Shown: positions 56,338 to 64,000 of the stretch, in pieces
Layout of the letters: every line of letters starts with the position of its first letter
How positions within the stretch are numbered: position 1 is the first letter of the stretch
Origin: Palsa-504 sp963756575
GTDB lineage: Bacteria; Actinomycetota; Actinomycetes; Streptosporangiales; Streptosporangiaceae
Assembly: GCA_963756575.1 (NCBI GenBank)
Contig: CAVWOM010000003.1
Span: 186,001-250,000 of the forward strand
Direction: 5' to 3'
Length of the DNA: 64,000 nucleotides
Notes under the pieces: generated by a model
Database searches by the model: none
What the model saw: the letters and a program-made list of their open reading frames with translations, nothing else
What the model was told of the DNA's origin: nothing
Translations under genes and position numbers: made by a program

Positions 56338-58035
56338 ATGCGGGTCGCGGAGGCCGTCGGCCGCGGGCTGGCCGGACTCGGGGTGGACACCGTGTTCGGC
56401 GTGGTCGGCAGCGGCAACTTTCACGTCACGAACGCGCTGGTGGCCGGCGGCGCGAGGTTCGTCGCGGCCCGGCACGAAGGGGGCGCCGCCGTCATGGCCG
56501 ACGCCTGGGCCCGGACCACGGGCAAGGTCGGGGTGGTCACCGTCCACCAGGGGCCCGGCCTGACCAACGCGATGACCGGCATCGCCGAGGCCGCCAAGAG
56601 CCGCACCCCGCTGCTGGTGCTGGCGGCCGAAGCGCCGGAGATCCGGTCCAACTTCCACGTGGATGTGGCCGGCCTGGCCGCCGCCGTCGGAGCGGCGGCC
56701 GACCGGATCTACTCCCCCGCCTCGGCGCTGGCCGACGCCCGCCGCGCCTACGCCACCGCGCTCGGCCGCCGGACCGTGGTCCTGGCCCTGCCGCTGGACG
56801 TCCAGGGGGCCGACCGCGATCCGGGGCCCACGGGGCTCACCGGGGCCGCGGGGTCCGCGCCCGCGCTGCGCGCGGCCTATCCGGTCGCCCCGGCCGGCGA
56901 CGCGGTGACCGCGCTGGCCGGCCTGCTGCGCGAGGCCCGGCGGCCGGTGTTCGTCGCGGGCCGCGGGGCGCGGGGCCGGAGGGCGCCCCTGGAGCGGCTG
57001 GCGGAGGCGTGCGGGGCGCTGCTGGCCACCTCGGCGGTGGCCAAGGGCCTGTTCGGCGGCAGTCCGTGGAACCTGGACGTGAGCGGCGGGTTCGCCACGC
57101 CGCTGGCGGCCGAGCTGATCAGCGCGGCCGACGTGATCGTGGGCTGGGGCTGCTCGCTCAACATGTGGACGACGCGGCACGGCAAGCTGATCGGGCCGCG
57201 GGCCACGGTGGTCCAGGTGGACGACGACCCGGCCGCGATCGGCGCGCACCGGGCGGTGCACCTCGGCGTGCCCGGCGACGTGGCCGAGACCGCGCGGGCC
57301 GTGGCCGAGGCGATCGGCGGCGACGGCACGCGCGGTGAGCTGGGCGGGGAAACCCAGCCCGTTCGGGATGACGGGATCGGGTACCGGTCGGCGGAGGTGC
57401 GGGCGCGGATCGCGCAGCAGGGGCGGTGGCGCGACGTTCCGTTCAAGGACGAGAGCGACGGCGAGCGGATCGACCCGCGTGCGCTGTCGATCGAGCTGGA
57501 CGACCTGCTGCCGGCGGAGCGGACCGTGGCGGTGGACTCGGGCAACTTCATGGGTTACCCGAGCGTGTACCTGTCGGTACCCGACGAGGCGGCCTTCTGC
57601 TTCACCCAGGCGTTCCAGTCGATCGGGCTCGGCCTGGCCACGGCCATCGGGGCCGCGGTGGCCCGGCCGGACCGGCTGGCCGTCGCCGCGCTCGGGGACG
57701 GCGGCGCCCTGATGGGCGTCAGCGAGCTCGAGACGGTCACGCGGCTGGGGCTGCCGATGGTGGTGGTGGTCTACGACGACGAGGCCTACGGCGCCGAGGT
57801 GCACCACTTCGGGCCGGACGGCGATCCGCTCGATACCGTGCGGTTCCCGCAGGCCGACATCGCCGCGATCGGCCGCGGGTTCGGGTTCGACGGGGTGACC
57901 GTCCGGGCCACGGCGGACCTGGCCCCGGCGCGGGACTGGCTGGCGGGCCCGCGCGAGCGCCCGCTGCTCATCGACGCCAAGGTCACGTCGGCGCACGGAT
58001 CCTGGTGGCTGGAGGAAGCCTTCCGCGGGCACTGA
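56338..58035 (+). CDS. Thiamine-diphosphate-dependent enzyme (acetolactate synthase/decarboxylase superfamily)
   Basis: Product of 565 residues from the ATG at 56338, two bases after the cyclase stop; a longer frame upstream is only a shadow of that gene. Catalytic Glu is in FVAARHEGGAAVMADAWART. The central domain covers residues 190-320 (PVFVAGRGARGRRA). The ThDP motif is GDGGALMGVSELETVTRLGLPMVVVVYDDEAYG (GDG near residue 455, with Asp-Asp in place of the common Asn-Asn). The FAD-binding residues of true acetolactate synthase are not evident. It may decarboxylate or cleave a 2-keto acid or diketone; the pairing with a cyclase suggests ring catabolism. Confidence 0.88.
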   Translation: MRVAEAVGRGLAGLGVDTVFGVVGSGNFHVTNALVAGGARFVAARHEGGAAVMADAWARTTGKVGVVTVHQGPGLTNAMTGIAEAAKSRTPLLVLAAEAPEIRSNFHVDVAGLAAAVGAAADRIYSPASALADARRAYATALGRRTVVLALPLDVQGADRDPGPTGLTGAAGSAPALRAAYPVAPAGDAVTALAGLLREARRPVFVAGRGARGRRAPLERLAEACGALLATSAVAKGLFGGSPWNLDVSGGFATPLAAELISAADVIVGWGCSLNMWTTRHGKLIGPRATVVQVDDDPAAIGAHRAVHLGVPGDVAETARAVAEAIGGDGTRGELGGETQPVRDDGIGYRSAEVRARIAQQGRWRDVPFKDESDGERIDPRALSIELDDLLPAERTVAVDSGNFMGYPSVYLSVPDEAAFCFTQAFQSIGLGLATAIGAAVARPDRLAVAALGDGGALMGVSELETVTRLGLPMVVVVYDDEAYGAEVHHFGPDGDPLDTVRFPQADIAAIGRGFGFDGVTVRATADLAPARDWLAGPRERPLLIDAKVTSAHGSWWLEEAFRGH

Positions 58036-58061
58036 AACACCATCGCGGCTCGGCGGCGCCT

Positions 58062-58120
58062 TTCGTGATCGCGAAGGATCTTGACCCCATTTCGGGGGTA
58101 AAAGTCTTCGCGATCATGAA
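58062..58120. terminator. Bidirectional terminator-like hairpin between convergent genes
   Basis: Arms TTCGTGATCGCGAAG (58062-58076) and 58106-58120 pair over 15 positions with one G-U, with an inner ACCCC/GGGGT stem. It lies 27 bases after the TPP gene and about 100 bases after the opposing ammonium transporter stop. Confidence 0.6.
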
Positions 58121-58218
58121 GTGCTTGCTCATGGGCTCGGACGCGCGCCCGGGCGTGGTGCCCGGGCGCGCGTTCGGAGGGTTACGCCGCGGCCGCACGC
58201 GGCGTTGACGGGGGCGGG

Positions 58219-59640
58219 CTACACTTCGTCGCCTCCGGACGTGGCCGCCTTCTCCGGGATCTTCCCGTCGGGCGAGGTTGGCGACGCCTCGTCGGCCCGG
58301 GAGGCGCCGACGCTGATCAGCTCCTCCGACGGGTACGCCTCCTCGCCGTGCACCGCGATGTCGCCGATCTCCAGCACCTCGTCCGGCAGGCGGAGGTTCA
58401 TCCGGAACACGTGCTTGATGACCATGAGGATGACGAACGTGACCGCGGCGTCCCAGATGATGATGGTGAGCGCCGTCTCGAGCTGGATCAGCACCTGCTT
58501 CGGGTGCCCGTAGAACAGGCCGACGCCGGAGATGGACGGATTCTTGCCCAGGCCGAGGTAGACGATCATCTTCGGATCGGCCAGCAGGCCGGTCAGCAGG
58601 CCGCCGAACAGGCCGGCGATGCCGTGGGTATAGACCACGCCCAGCGCGTCGTCGACCCGGTTGAACGGCCATACGTATTTCGGCAGGTAGTACCAGGCGA
58701 CCCAGACGATCGCCGAGCAGACCAGGCCGATGACGATGGCGCCGAGGCCGTTCACGTAGCCGGCCGCCGGGGTGATGCCGACCAGGCCGCAGATCATGCC
58801 GTTCAGGCCGCCGAGGAACGTCGGCTTCTTCTCGCTGCTGATCAGCATGTCCATGATGATCCAGGTCATCATGGCCACCGCGGTGGCGAGGTTGGTGTTC
58901 ACGACCGCGGCCGCGGCGTCGGCGCCGGCGAAGTACGGGTCACCGCCGTTGAAGCCGTTCCAGCCGAGCCACAAGATGCCGGCGCCGACGGCGACGAACA
59001 GCAGGTTGTTCGGGACCGCCCGCTCCCGGTCCCGCTTGAGCCGGGGCCCGATGACCGCCGCCGCGACGAAGCCGGAGGTGCCGGCGGCCAGGTGGATGAC
59101 GTAACCGCCGGAGAAGTCCAGCGCGCCCTTGCCGGCCCAGTAGCCGCCGCCCCAGACCAGGAACGCGTTAACGCAGTAGGCGAACGTGATCCACAGCGGG
59201 ACGAAGACCATCCAGACCTTGAAGCTGATCCGGCCGAGCACGCTGCCGATGAACAGGATCGGCGTGATCGCCGCGAACACGAACTGGAAGTAGATGAGCG
59301 ACGCGCCGGGCAGATGCCAGTTCGGCACCAGGGAGTTCACCAGCGGGATGCTCGCCTGGCCCTGCAGGGCATTGTGCCCGAGGACCGACCTCGGGTCGCC
59401 GATGAACGTGCTGACCAGCGGCGTGCCGAAGCCAAGCTTGAAGCCCCACAACACCCAGGTGATCAGGACCAGGCAGAAAGTGGTGAACACCATCATGATG
59501 GTGTTGATGGCCCACTTCTTCTGGACGAGGCCGCCGTACAGGACGGCCAGGGCCGGGATCGACATCAGCCCGACCAGCGTGGCAGCGGTCATCTGCCAGG
59601 AGTTATCCCCGGCGTTTAGCCAGCTGGGATATGGATTCAC
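58219..59640 (-). CDS. amt: Ammonium transporter (Amt family)
   Basis: Product of 473 residues with 11 membrane helices. It begins with the periplasmic NAGDNSWQMTAATLVGLMSIPALAVLYGGLVQKK and includes the family blocks DFSGGYVIHLAAGTSGFVAA and THGIAGLFGGLLTGLLAD, with the twin pore His regions HLAAG and THGIAG. It passes ammonium/ammonia into the cell. The GTG start has GGAGG four bases upstream. The cytoplasmic tail is long (about 65 residues) and acidic. No glnK or glnD gene follows, unlike the usual amtB-glnK-glnD order. Possible GlnR-type sites lie about 120-160 bases upstream. Confidence 0.95.
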   Translation of the reverse strand: MNPYPSWLNAGDNSWQMTAATLVGLMSIPALAVLYGGLVQKKWAINTIMMVFTTFCLVLITWVLWGFKLGFGTPLVSTFIGDPRSVLGHNALQGQASIPLVNSLVPNWHLPGASLIYFQFVFAAITPILFIGSVLGRISFKVWMVFVPLWITFAYCVNAFLVWGGGYWAGKGALDFSGGYVIHLAAGTSGFVAAAVIGPRLKRDRERAVPNNLLFVAVGAGILWLGWNGFNGGDPYFAGADAAAAVVNTNLATAVAMMTWIIMDMLISSEKKPTFLGGLNGMICGLVGITPAAGYVNGLGAIVIGLVCSAIVWVAWYYLPKYVWPFNRVDDALGVVYTHGIAGLFGGLLTGLLADPKMIVYLGLGKNPSISGVGLFYGHPKQVLIQLETALTIIIWDAAVTFVILMVIKHVFRMNLRLPDEVLEIGDIAVHGEEAYPSEELISVGASRADEASPTSPDGKIPEKAATSGGDEV

Positions 59641-59762
59641 TATGCCTCCATGGGCAATCTGGCCTGCGAGGTTCCAACATGGGGGCTGGCTCCACCTCGG
59701 CCGCTCCTTATTTCCTGCAAGGCATGTGTCCCATGCGCGAGTTTCGGGAGTATTTCTCGGTT

Positions 59763-59797
59763 GTTACGCGGCCGGTAACGAGTGCACGCGAGGTTAC
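59763..59797 (-). promoter_or_regulatory. Possible GlnR-type operator upstream of amt
   Basis: Three GTTAC/GTAAC words: GTTAC 59763-59767, GTAAC 59775-59779 (7 bases between, inverted), and GTTAC 59793-59797. GlnR boxes upstream of actinobacterial amtB are built from such GTNAC half-sites with about 6-base gaps. Position fits nitrogen control. Confidence 0.4.
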
Positions 59798-60054
59798 TGA
59801 TAGATGTCGCATCTCATCGCAGGGCCAGCTGCGCGGGGGCGGGGAAAGGGCCCATCCGGGCGCGGAAACCCTTGCGGGTAAGGCGATCCGGGGGCGCGTT
59901 ACGCGCACGTGACCGCAGACGGCCGCGATCTTGGCCAGGTCCAGCGAGCCGAATCCGAATGCGGAATGATCTTATCGGTATGCCCGGGCGCTCCGGGACG
60001 CGCCGGGCGCTAGGAGAAAGACAATGCTGGCAGTTCGGGCGAAGGGGGCGGCCG

Positions 60055-60822
60055 GTGATTGACACGGTCGCGTGGGTGCACCTGGACGACGGGCGGATCC
60101 TGTGCGCGCGGCCGCGCGGCAAGGATGTCTTCTACATCCCCGGCGGCAAGCGCGAGGGCGCCGAGAGCGACCTGCAGACCCTGCGCCGTGAGATCAGCGA
60201 GGAGCTGACCGTGGCGCTGCTGCCGGAGACGGTCCGGCACGTCGGCACCTACCGGGCCAGCCAGCCTGACGGCCTCGTGGTCCTGATGAGCTGCTACGCC
60301 GCCGACTACAGCGGGACCCTGGCCGCGAGCAGCGAGATCGACGAGCTGGCCTGGTTCGGCTACGCCGACCGGCCGCGGGTGCCTCCGGTCGACCAGCTGC
60401 TCTTCGACGACCTGCACGCGGCCGGCCAGCTGCGGTCAGCCGGCAGGCCGCGGACGGGTCACTTCGCGGGCAGGTTGACCAGCGAGGCCAGCGCGGCGCG
60501 GTGCGCGTCGGCCGTGCCGAAGCCGATCGAATCCGCCTTCGCCCGCTTCAGGTACAGGTGCGCCGGGTGCTCCCAGGTGAAGCCGATGCCGCCGTGCATC
60601 TGCACGCACTCCTGGGCGGCGTTCACCGCCACCTCCGAGCAGTACGCCTTGGCCAGCGCCACGGCGACCTTGGCGTCAGGATCCCCGGAGGCCAGGCAGG
60701 CCGCCGCGTACCTGGACGCCGCGCGGGCCTGGGTGAGGGACACCCACAGGTCGGCCAGCCGGTGCTTGAGCGCCTGGAAGGACCCGACGGGGCGGGCGAA
60801 CTGCTTGCGTTCCTTCACGTAG
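60055..60822 (+). CDS. NUDIX hydrolase with overlong 3' end
   Basis: The NUDIX domain covers residues 1-130: VIDTVAWVHLDDGRILCARPRGKDVFYIPGGKREGAESD (with the start of the box) and the box GKREGAE...LRREISEELT, matching GX5EX7REUXEE. These enzymes hydrolyse nucleoside diphosphates linked to another group. AAGGGGG eight bases before GTG 60055 supports the start. Family members end around residue 130 (near 60440), but here no stop occurs until 60822, so the frame runs 360 bases antisense into the acyl-CoA dehydrogenase gene. The true protein may be shorter if a base was mis-read near 60430-60450; otherwise it carries an unrelated tail. Confidence 0.75.
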   Translation: MIDTVAWVHLDDGRILCARPRGKDVFYIPGGKREGAESDLQTLRREISEELTVALLPETVRHVGTYRASQPDGLVVLMSCYAADYSGTLAASSEIDELAWFGYADRPRVPPVDQLLFDDLHAAGQLRSAGRPRTGHFAGRLTSEASAARCASAVPKPIESAFARFRYRCAGCSQVKPMPPCICTHSWAAFTATSEQYALASATATLASGSPEARQAAAYLDAARAWVRDTHRSASRCLSAWKDPTGRANCLRSFT

Positions 60823-61655
60823 GCGATCGTCATGTCCAGGCAGCGCTGGGCCAGCCCGACCTGCTCGGCGGCCAGGATGCCGGCCCCGGCGGCCAGCGCC
60901 GCGTCCAGCGCCCGCTCGGCGCCCGGCCCGGACGCGATCAGCGTGGCCGGCGCGTCGTCGAACGACAGGTCGCACAGCTGCCTGGTCATGTCGAGCGAGA
61001 CCACCGGCGCCTTGCCGACGCCCTCCGCGGCCACGTCGACCAGGTAGAGCCCGTGCGGCACCCCGTCGGCCGGGACGAGCAGCATCCCGGCGGGCAGCGC
61101 GTCGGCGACCCCGGGGACCAGCCCGCGCAGCCGCGCGATTCCGTTCGCGCTGTCGCCGGGCTTCAGGCCGGCCACCCGGACCGAGGCCGGGAAGGGCGAT
61201 CCGGGCCCGGTCGCGAACGGGACCGCCAGCGCCGTGGTCACGCCGCCGTCCGCCATCTTGGCGAGCAGGCCGGCCGCGGCCTTGGCCGGCGTGAAGGGGG
61301 TAGCGGTCGAGGAGGGCGCGCCGGAAGCCACGCTGAGCAGGGCAGCGGTGGCCACGACGGAGCTGCCGAGGAACGGCACCGGGGCGACGTGGGCGCCCAG
61401 CACCTCGGCGGCGGCCGCGGCCTCGGTGTAGGAGGCGCCGGCCCCGCCGTCGTGCTCGGGGATCAGCAGCCCGGCGCAGCCCAGGTCGGCGGCGACGGCC
61501 TCCCAGAGCTTGTCGTCGTAGGTCTGGGCCGACTCGATGCGCGCGAGGGCCTTGTCCAGGCCGCCGCGGTCGGCGAGCAGCGAGGCCAGGGCGTCTGACA
61601 GCGCCCGTTCGGCATCTGAGTAGAGGAGATCGGGCAGGTCGTCCCGGTCGCTCAT
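60459..61655 (-). CDS. Acyl-CoA dehydrogenase (FadE type), subunit 2
   Basis: Product of 398 residues starting MSDRDDLPDLLYSDAERAL at the ATG at 61655, which overlaps the previous stop (ATGA). The domain order is N-terminal helical, a diverged middle beta-domain, and C-terminal helical with GILAAEQVGLAQRCLDMTIAYVKERKQFARPVGSFQALKHRLADL and VQMHGGIGFTWEHPAHLYLKRAKAD (the QMHGGIGFTWEHPAHLYLKR block is diagnostic). FAD-dependent desaturation of an acyl-CoA is expected. The tight pair with a second, different acyl-CoA dehydrogenase resembles the heterotetrameric FadE enzymes of sterol side-chain degradation in actinobacteria. Confidence 0.92.
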   Translation of the reverse strand: MSDRDDLPDLLYSDAERALSDALASLLADRGGLDKALARIESAQTYDDKLWEAVAADLGCAGLLIPEHDGGAGASYTEAAAAAEVLGAHVAPVPFLGSSVVATAALLSVASGAPSSTATPFTPAKAAAGLLAKMADGGVTTALAVPFATGPGSPFPASVRVAGLKPGDSANGIARLRGLVPGVADALPAGMLLVPADGVPHGLYLVDVAAEGVGKAPVVSLDMTRQLCDLSFDDAPATLIASGPGAERALDAALAAGAGILAAEQVGLAQRCLDMTIAYVKERKQFARPVGSFQALKHRLADLWVSLTQARAASRYAAACLASGDPDAKVAVALAKAYCSEVAVNAAQECVQMHGGIGFTWEHPAHLYLKRAKADSIGFGTADAHRAALASLVNLPAK

Positions 61656-62836
61656 CGCGGTAGGTCCTTCCATGGGACGTCCTTGTCCACGCGGGGTTCG
61701 GCGGGGAGGCCGAGCACCCGCTCGGCGACGATGTTGCGCAGGATCTCCGAGGTCCCGCCCTCGATCGAGTTGCCCTTGGCGCGCAGGTAGCGGAACCCGG
61801 GGCCGCGGCCGTAGAAGTTGGCGCTCTCGGGGCGGCGCATGGTCCAGTCGTCGTAGCGCAGCCCGTCCGCCCCGGCCAGCTCGACCTCGAACCCGGAGAT
61901 CTCCTGGTTGAGCCGGGCGAAGACGAGCTTGGCGGCGGAGCCTTCGGGGCCGGGCTGGCCCGCGGCCAGCTGCTGGCGCAGCCGCTCCCCCGCCAGCCGC
62001 GCTATCTCGGCCTCCGCCCACAGCCGCAGCATCCGCTCGTGCAGGCCGGACGTGCGCAGCTCGGGCCGGGAGCGCCAGGTCCGCGCGGCGGAGGCGATCA
62101 TGCCGCCCTCCCGCGGCGCGGCCCGGGAGGCGCCGATGCTCACCCGCTCGCTCATCAGCGTGGCGTTGGCCACCTTCCAGCCCTCGCCGACCTGCCCGAT
62201 CCGGTCCGTGTCGGGGATCCGCACGTCGGTCAGGAACACCTCGTTGAACTCGGCCTCGCCGGTGGCCTGGCGCAGCGGCCTGACCTCGACGCCCGGGGCG
62301 GTCATGTCGACGGAGAAGTAGGTCATCCCCTGGTGCTTAGGCACGTCGGGGTCGGTGCGGGTGACCAGGAGGGCCCGCCGCGCCTTGTGCGCGGAGGAGG
62401 TCCACACCTTCTGCCCGTTGACCACCCACTCGTCGCCGTCCCGCACCGCCCGGGTGGCCAGCGCGGCCAGGTCGCTGCCCGCGCCCGGCTCGCTGAACAG
62501 CTGGCACCAGATCTCCTCGGCCGTCCAGAGCTTGCGCAGCCAGCGCTTGCGCTGCTCGTCGTTGCCGTAGGCGAGGATGGTCGGCGCCGCCATGCCGAGG
62601 CCGATGCCGTTGCGCTCCGGGTCGTTGGACGGGGCGCCGGCCGCGGCGAACTCAGCGTCGACGACGCCCTGCAGCGTCCGCGACACGCCCAGGCCGCCGA
62701 GCCCTTCCGGGTAGTGCACCCAGGCCAGGCCCGCGTCGAACCGGGCGTTGTTGAAGTCCTGCTTGGGCGTCTGCGCCGGGTCATGCCCGGCCAGGAAGGC
62801 GCGGACCCGGTCCCTGACCTGCTCGGTCGTCAGCAC
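61652..62836 (-). CDS. Acyl-CoA dehydrogenase (FadE type), subunit 1
   Basis: Product of 394 residues from GTG 62836, overlapping the SDR stop by 7 bases. Motifs: WCQLFSEPGAGSDLAAL and DGDEWVVNGQKVWTSSAHKA (FAD/substrate loop), and the C-terminal RAKGNSIEGGTSEILRNIVAERVLGLP, the standard end that contacts FAD. The catalytic Glu is expected near the GTSEI segment or displaced as in long-chain/isovaleryl types. It likely forms a heteromer with the product of the next gene. Substrate is probably a branched or sterol/terpenoid-derived acyl-CoA, judging from the paired organisation, not from residues seen. Confidence 0.93.
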   Translation of the reverse strand: MLTTEQVRDRVRAFLAGHDPAQTPKQDFNNARFDAGLAWVHYPEGLGGLGVSRTLQGVVDAEFAAAGAPSNDPERNGIGLGMAAPTILAYGNDEQRKRWLRKLWTAEEIWCQLFSEPGAGSDLAALATRAVRDGDEWVVNGQKVWTSSAHKARRALLVTRTDPDVPKHQGMTYFSVDMTAPGVEVRPLRQATGEAEFNEVFLTDVRIPDTDRIGQVGEGWKVANATLMSERVSIGASRAAPREGGMIASAARTWRSRPELRTSGLHERMLRLWAEAEIARLAGERLRQQLAAGQPGPEGSAAKLVFARLNQEISGFEVELAGADGLRYDDWTMRRPESANFYGRGPGFRYLRAKGNSIEGGTSEILRNIVAERVLGLPAEPRVDKDVPWKDLPR

Positions 62837-63582
62837 AGCGGTCCTCCCGCTACGTAGATGACCTGGCCGGAGACGAAGCCTGCGCCCTCGCTGACCAGGA
62901 AGGAGATGGTGTGGGCAACGTCGTCCGGCTCGCCCACCCGGCGCACCGGGATCCGCTCGGCGGCGCCCTTGGCGAAGACGTCGAAGGCGACACCCACCCG
63001 CTCCGCGGTGGCCGCGGTCATGTCGGTGGCGATGAACCCGGGAGCGACCGCGTTCGCGGTGACCCCGAACGGGCCGAGCTCGATGGCCAGCGTCTTGGTG
63101 AAGCCCTGCAGGCCGGCCTTGGCCGCGGAGTAGTTGACCTGGCCGCGGTTGCCGAGCGCGGAGGAGGACGACAGGTTGACGACGCGTCCCCAGCGCTGCT
63201 CGACCATGTGCTTCTGGACCGCCCGGGTCATCAGGAACGCGCCCCGCAGATGCACGCCCAGGACCGTCTCCCAGTCGTCGTCCGTCATCTTGAACAGCAG
63301 GTTGTCGCGGATCACGCCGGCGTTGTTGACCAGGACGGCCGGCGCGCCGAGTTCGCTGGCCACCCGCTGCACCGCCGCCTCAACCTGGTCCCGGTCGCTG
63401 ACGTCGGTGCCGACCGCGATCGCCCGGCCGCCCGCGTCGGCGATCTCCTTCACCGTCCCGGCGCACGCCGCCTCGTCCAGGTCCAGGACCGCCACGGCCA
63501 TCCCGTCCGAGGCCAGCCGGCGCGCCGTGGCGGCACCGATGCCGCGGGCCGAGCCGGTTACGATCGCGATCTTTTCTGTCAC
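62830..63582 (-). CDS. Short-chain dehydrogenase/reductase (3-oxoacyl reductase type)
   Basis: Product of 250 residues. GTG 63582 has AAAGGA seven bases upstream. The nucleotide motif is VTGSARGIGAATA, then VLVNNAGVIRDN, the Ser-Tyr-Lys triad in NLSSSSALGNRGQVNYSAAKAG, and the end GFVSGQVIYVAGGPLC. It would oxidise/reduce a 3-hydroxyacyl-CoA or reduce a 3-oxoacyl group in the pathway of the flanking acyl-CoA dehydrogenases. Close to FabG in sequence, but placed in a catabolic operon. It lies 36 bases after the upstream acyl-CoA dehydrogenase. Confidence 0.92.
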   Translation of the reverse strand: MTEKIAIVTGSARGIGAATARRLASDGMAVAVLDLDEAACAGTVKEIADAGGRAIAVGTDVSDRDQVEAAVQRVASELGAPAVLVNNAGVIRDNLLFKMTDDDWETVLGVHLRGAFLMTRAVQKHMVEQRWGRVVNLSSSSALGNRGQVNYSAAKAGLQGFTKTLAIELGPFGVTANAVAPGFIATDMTAATAERVGVAFDVFAKGAAERIPVRRVGEPDDVAHTISFLVSEGAGFVSGQVIYVAGGPLC

Positions 63583-63618
63583 TTAGGTTCCTTTCGTTAT
63601 GTCCTGACGAGGGAGGGC

Positions 63619-64000
63619 TCAGCCGGTGATCTTCCTGAGCTCACGGCGGGCCAGCGACCGCTTGTGCACCTCGTCCGGGCCGTCGGCGAAGCGGAGCGTG
63701 CGGGCGCTGGCCCACAGGTGGGCGAGCGGGAAGTCCTGGCTGATGCCGCCGGCGCCGTGGGCCTGGATCGCCTTGTCGATCACCCACTGGGCCATCGCCG
63801 GGGTAATGATCTTGATGGCCTGGATCTCGCTGTGCGCCCCCTTGTTGCCGACGGTGTCCATCAGCCACGCCGTCTTGAGCACGAGCAGCCGCGCCTGCTC
63901 GATGCGGACCCGGGACTCGGCGATCCAGTCCTGGATGACGCCCTGCTCAGCCAGGGTCTTGCCGAAGGCGGTGCGGCTGGTGGCGCGGCGGCACAGCAGC
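63619..64000 (-). CDS. Acyl-CoA dehydrogenase, C-terminal part (cut by window edge)
   Basis: The last 126 codons of a gene that begins beyond the right edge. LLCRRATSRTAFGKTLAEQGVIQDWIAESRVRIEQARLLVLKTAWLMD (within which TAFGKTLAEQGVIQDWIAES is typical), HGAGGISQDFPLAHLWASARTLRFADGPDEVHKRSLARRELRKI is the conserved end with DGPDEVH. This type resembles FadE-like ACAD10/11 enzymes. It heads the visible operon of SDR and two further acyl-CoA dehydrogenases. Confidence 0.92.
   Translation of the reverse strand, partial: LLCRRATSRTAFGKTLAEQGVIQDWIAESRVRIEQARLLVLKTAWLMDTVGNKGAHSEIQAIKIITPAMAQWVIDKAIQAHGAGGISQDFPLAHLWASARTLRFADGPDEVHKRSLARRELRKITG

Overview
The window is chromosomal DNA of a very high-GC actinomycete. 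The gene content (mycothiol-era conserved genes, a PafA/PafB/PafC block, HelY, TatAC, a FabG-FabI pair, DUF3099, a 6C-type RNA) points to Actinomycetota, most like a Streptosporangiales-type soil actinobacterium. The exact genus cannot be set from sequence alone. I see no rRNA, tRNA, CRISPR, phage or plasmid genes.

Layout. 0-4.8 kb: PAC2 protein and a secreted esterase on the plus strand, facing a minus-strand chain of conserved actinobacterial genes (DUF1707-FHA protein, histidine phosphatase, DUF3090, SCO1664-like). 4.8-11.2 kb: complete oligopeptide-type ABC importer (lipoprotein, two permeases, fused double ATPase) with a large stem-loop after the binding-protein gene. 11.9-14.4 kb: fabG-fabI-purU. 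14.5-17.8 kb: tldD-tldE and a DUF3099 protein. 17.9-18.2 kb: a non-coding RNA locus with C-rich hairpin loops (6C family), followed by G-rich DNA. 18.8-21.4 kb: PadR-ABC efflux operon. 21.5-22.1 kb: repeat-rich spacer. 22.1-32.9 kb: cysteine-dioxygenase-like gene, helY, tatC-tatA, pafC-pafB, DUF3866, double-FKBP lipoprotein, pafA.

33-46.9 kb is a cell-surface glycan region: nucleotide-sugar dehydrogenase, GT2 transferase, NAD epimerase, a GT-C-like transferase, and two families (here called A and B) of polytopic membrane proteins in three copies each. Most are broken by frameshifts, and two carry stop codons. 46.9-50.4 kb: aldehyde dehydrogenase and M24 hydrolase genes with a divergent XRE-cupin regulator. 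50.4-52.6 kb: secreted beta-helix protein with an N-terminal hexapeptide repeat. 52.6-54 kb: gene-free repeat island holding a MITE-like element. 54-60.8 kb: acetyltransferase, alpha/beta hydrolase, cyclase-TPP enzyme operon, ammonium transporter, NUDIX hydrolase. 60.5-64 kb: acyl-CoA dehydrogenase/SDR operon running off the right edge.

Two window-wide patterns matter. First, frameshifts are confined to about 23.5-52.6 kb and hit even conserved housekeeping genes. The ones I could resolve look like single-base insertions, so much of the apparent decay may be sequence error. Second, seven genes have a TANNNT hexamer 6-8 bases before the start codon and no Shine-Dalgarno, the signature of leaderless transcription, while genes inside operons mostly have good ribosome-binding sites or overlapping stop/start codons.
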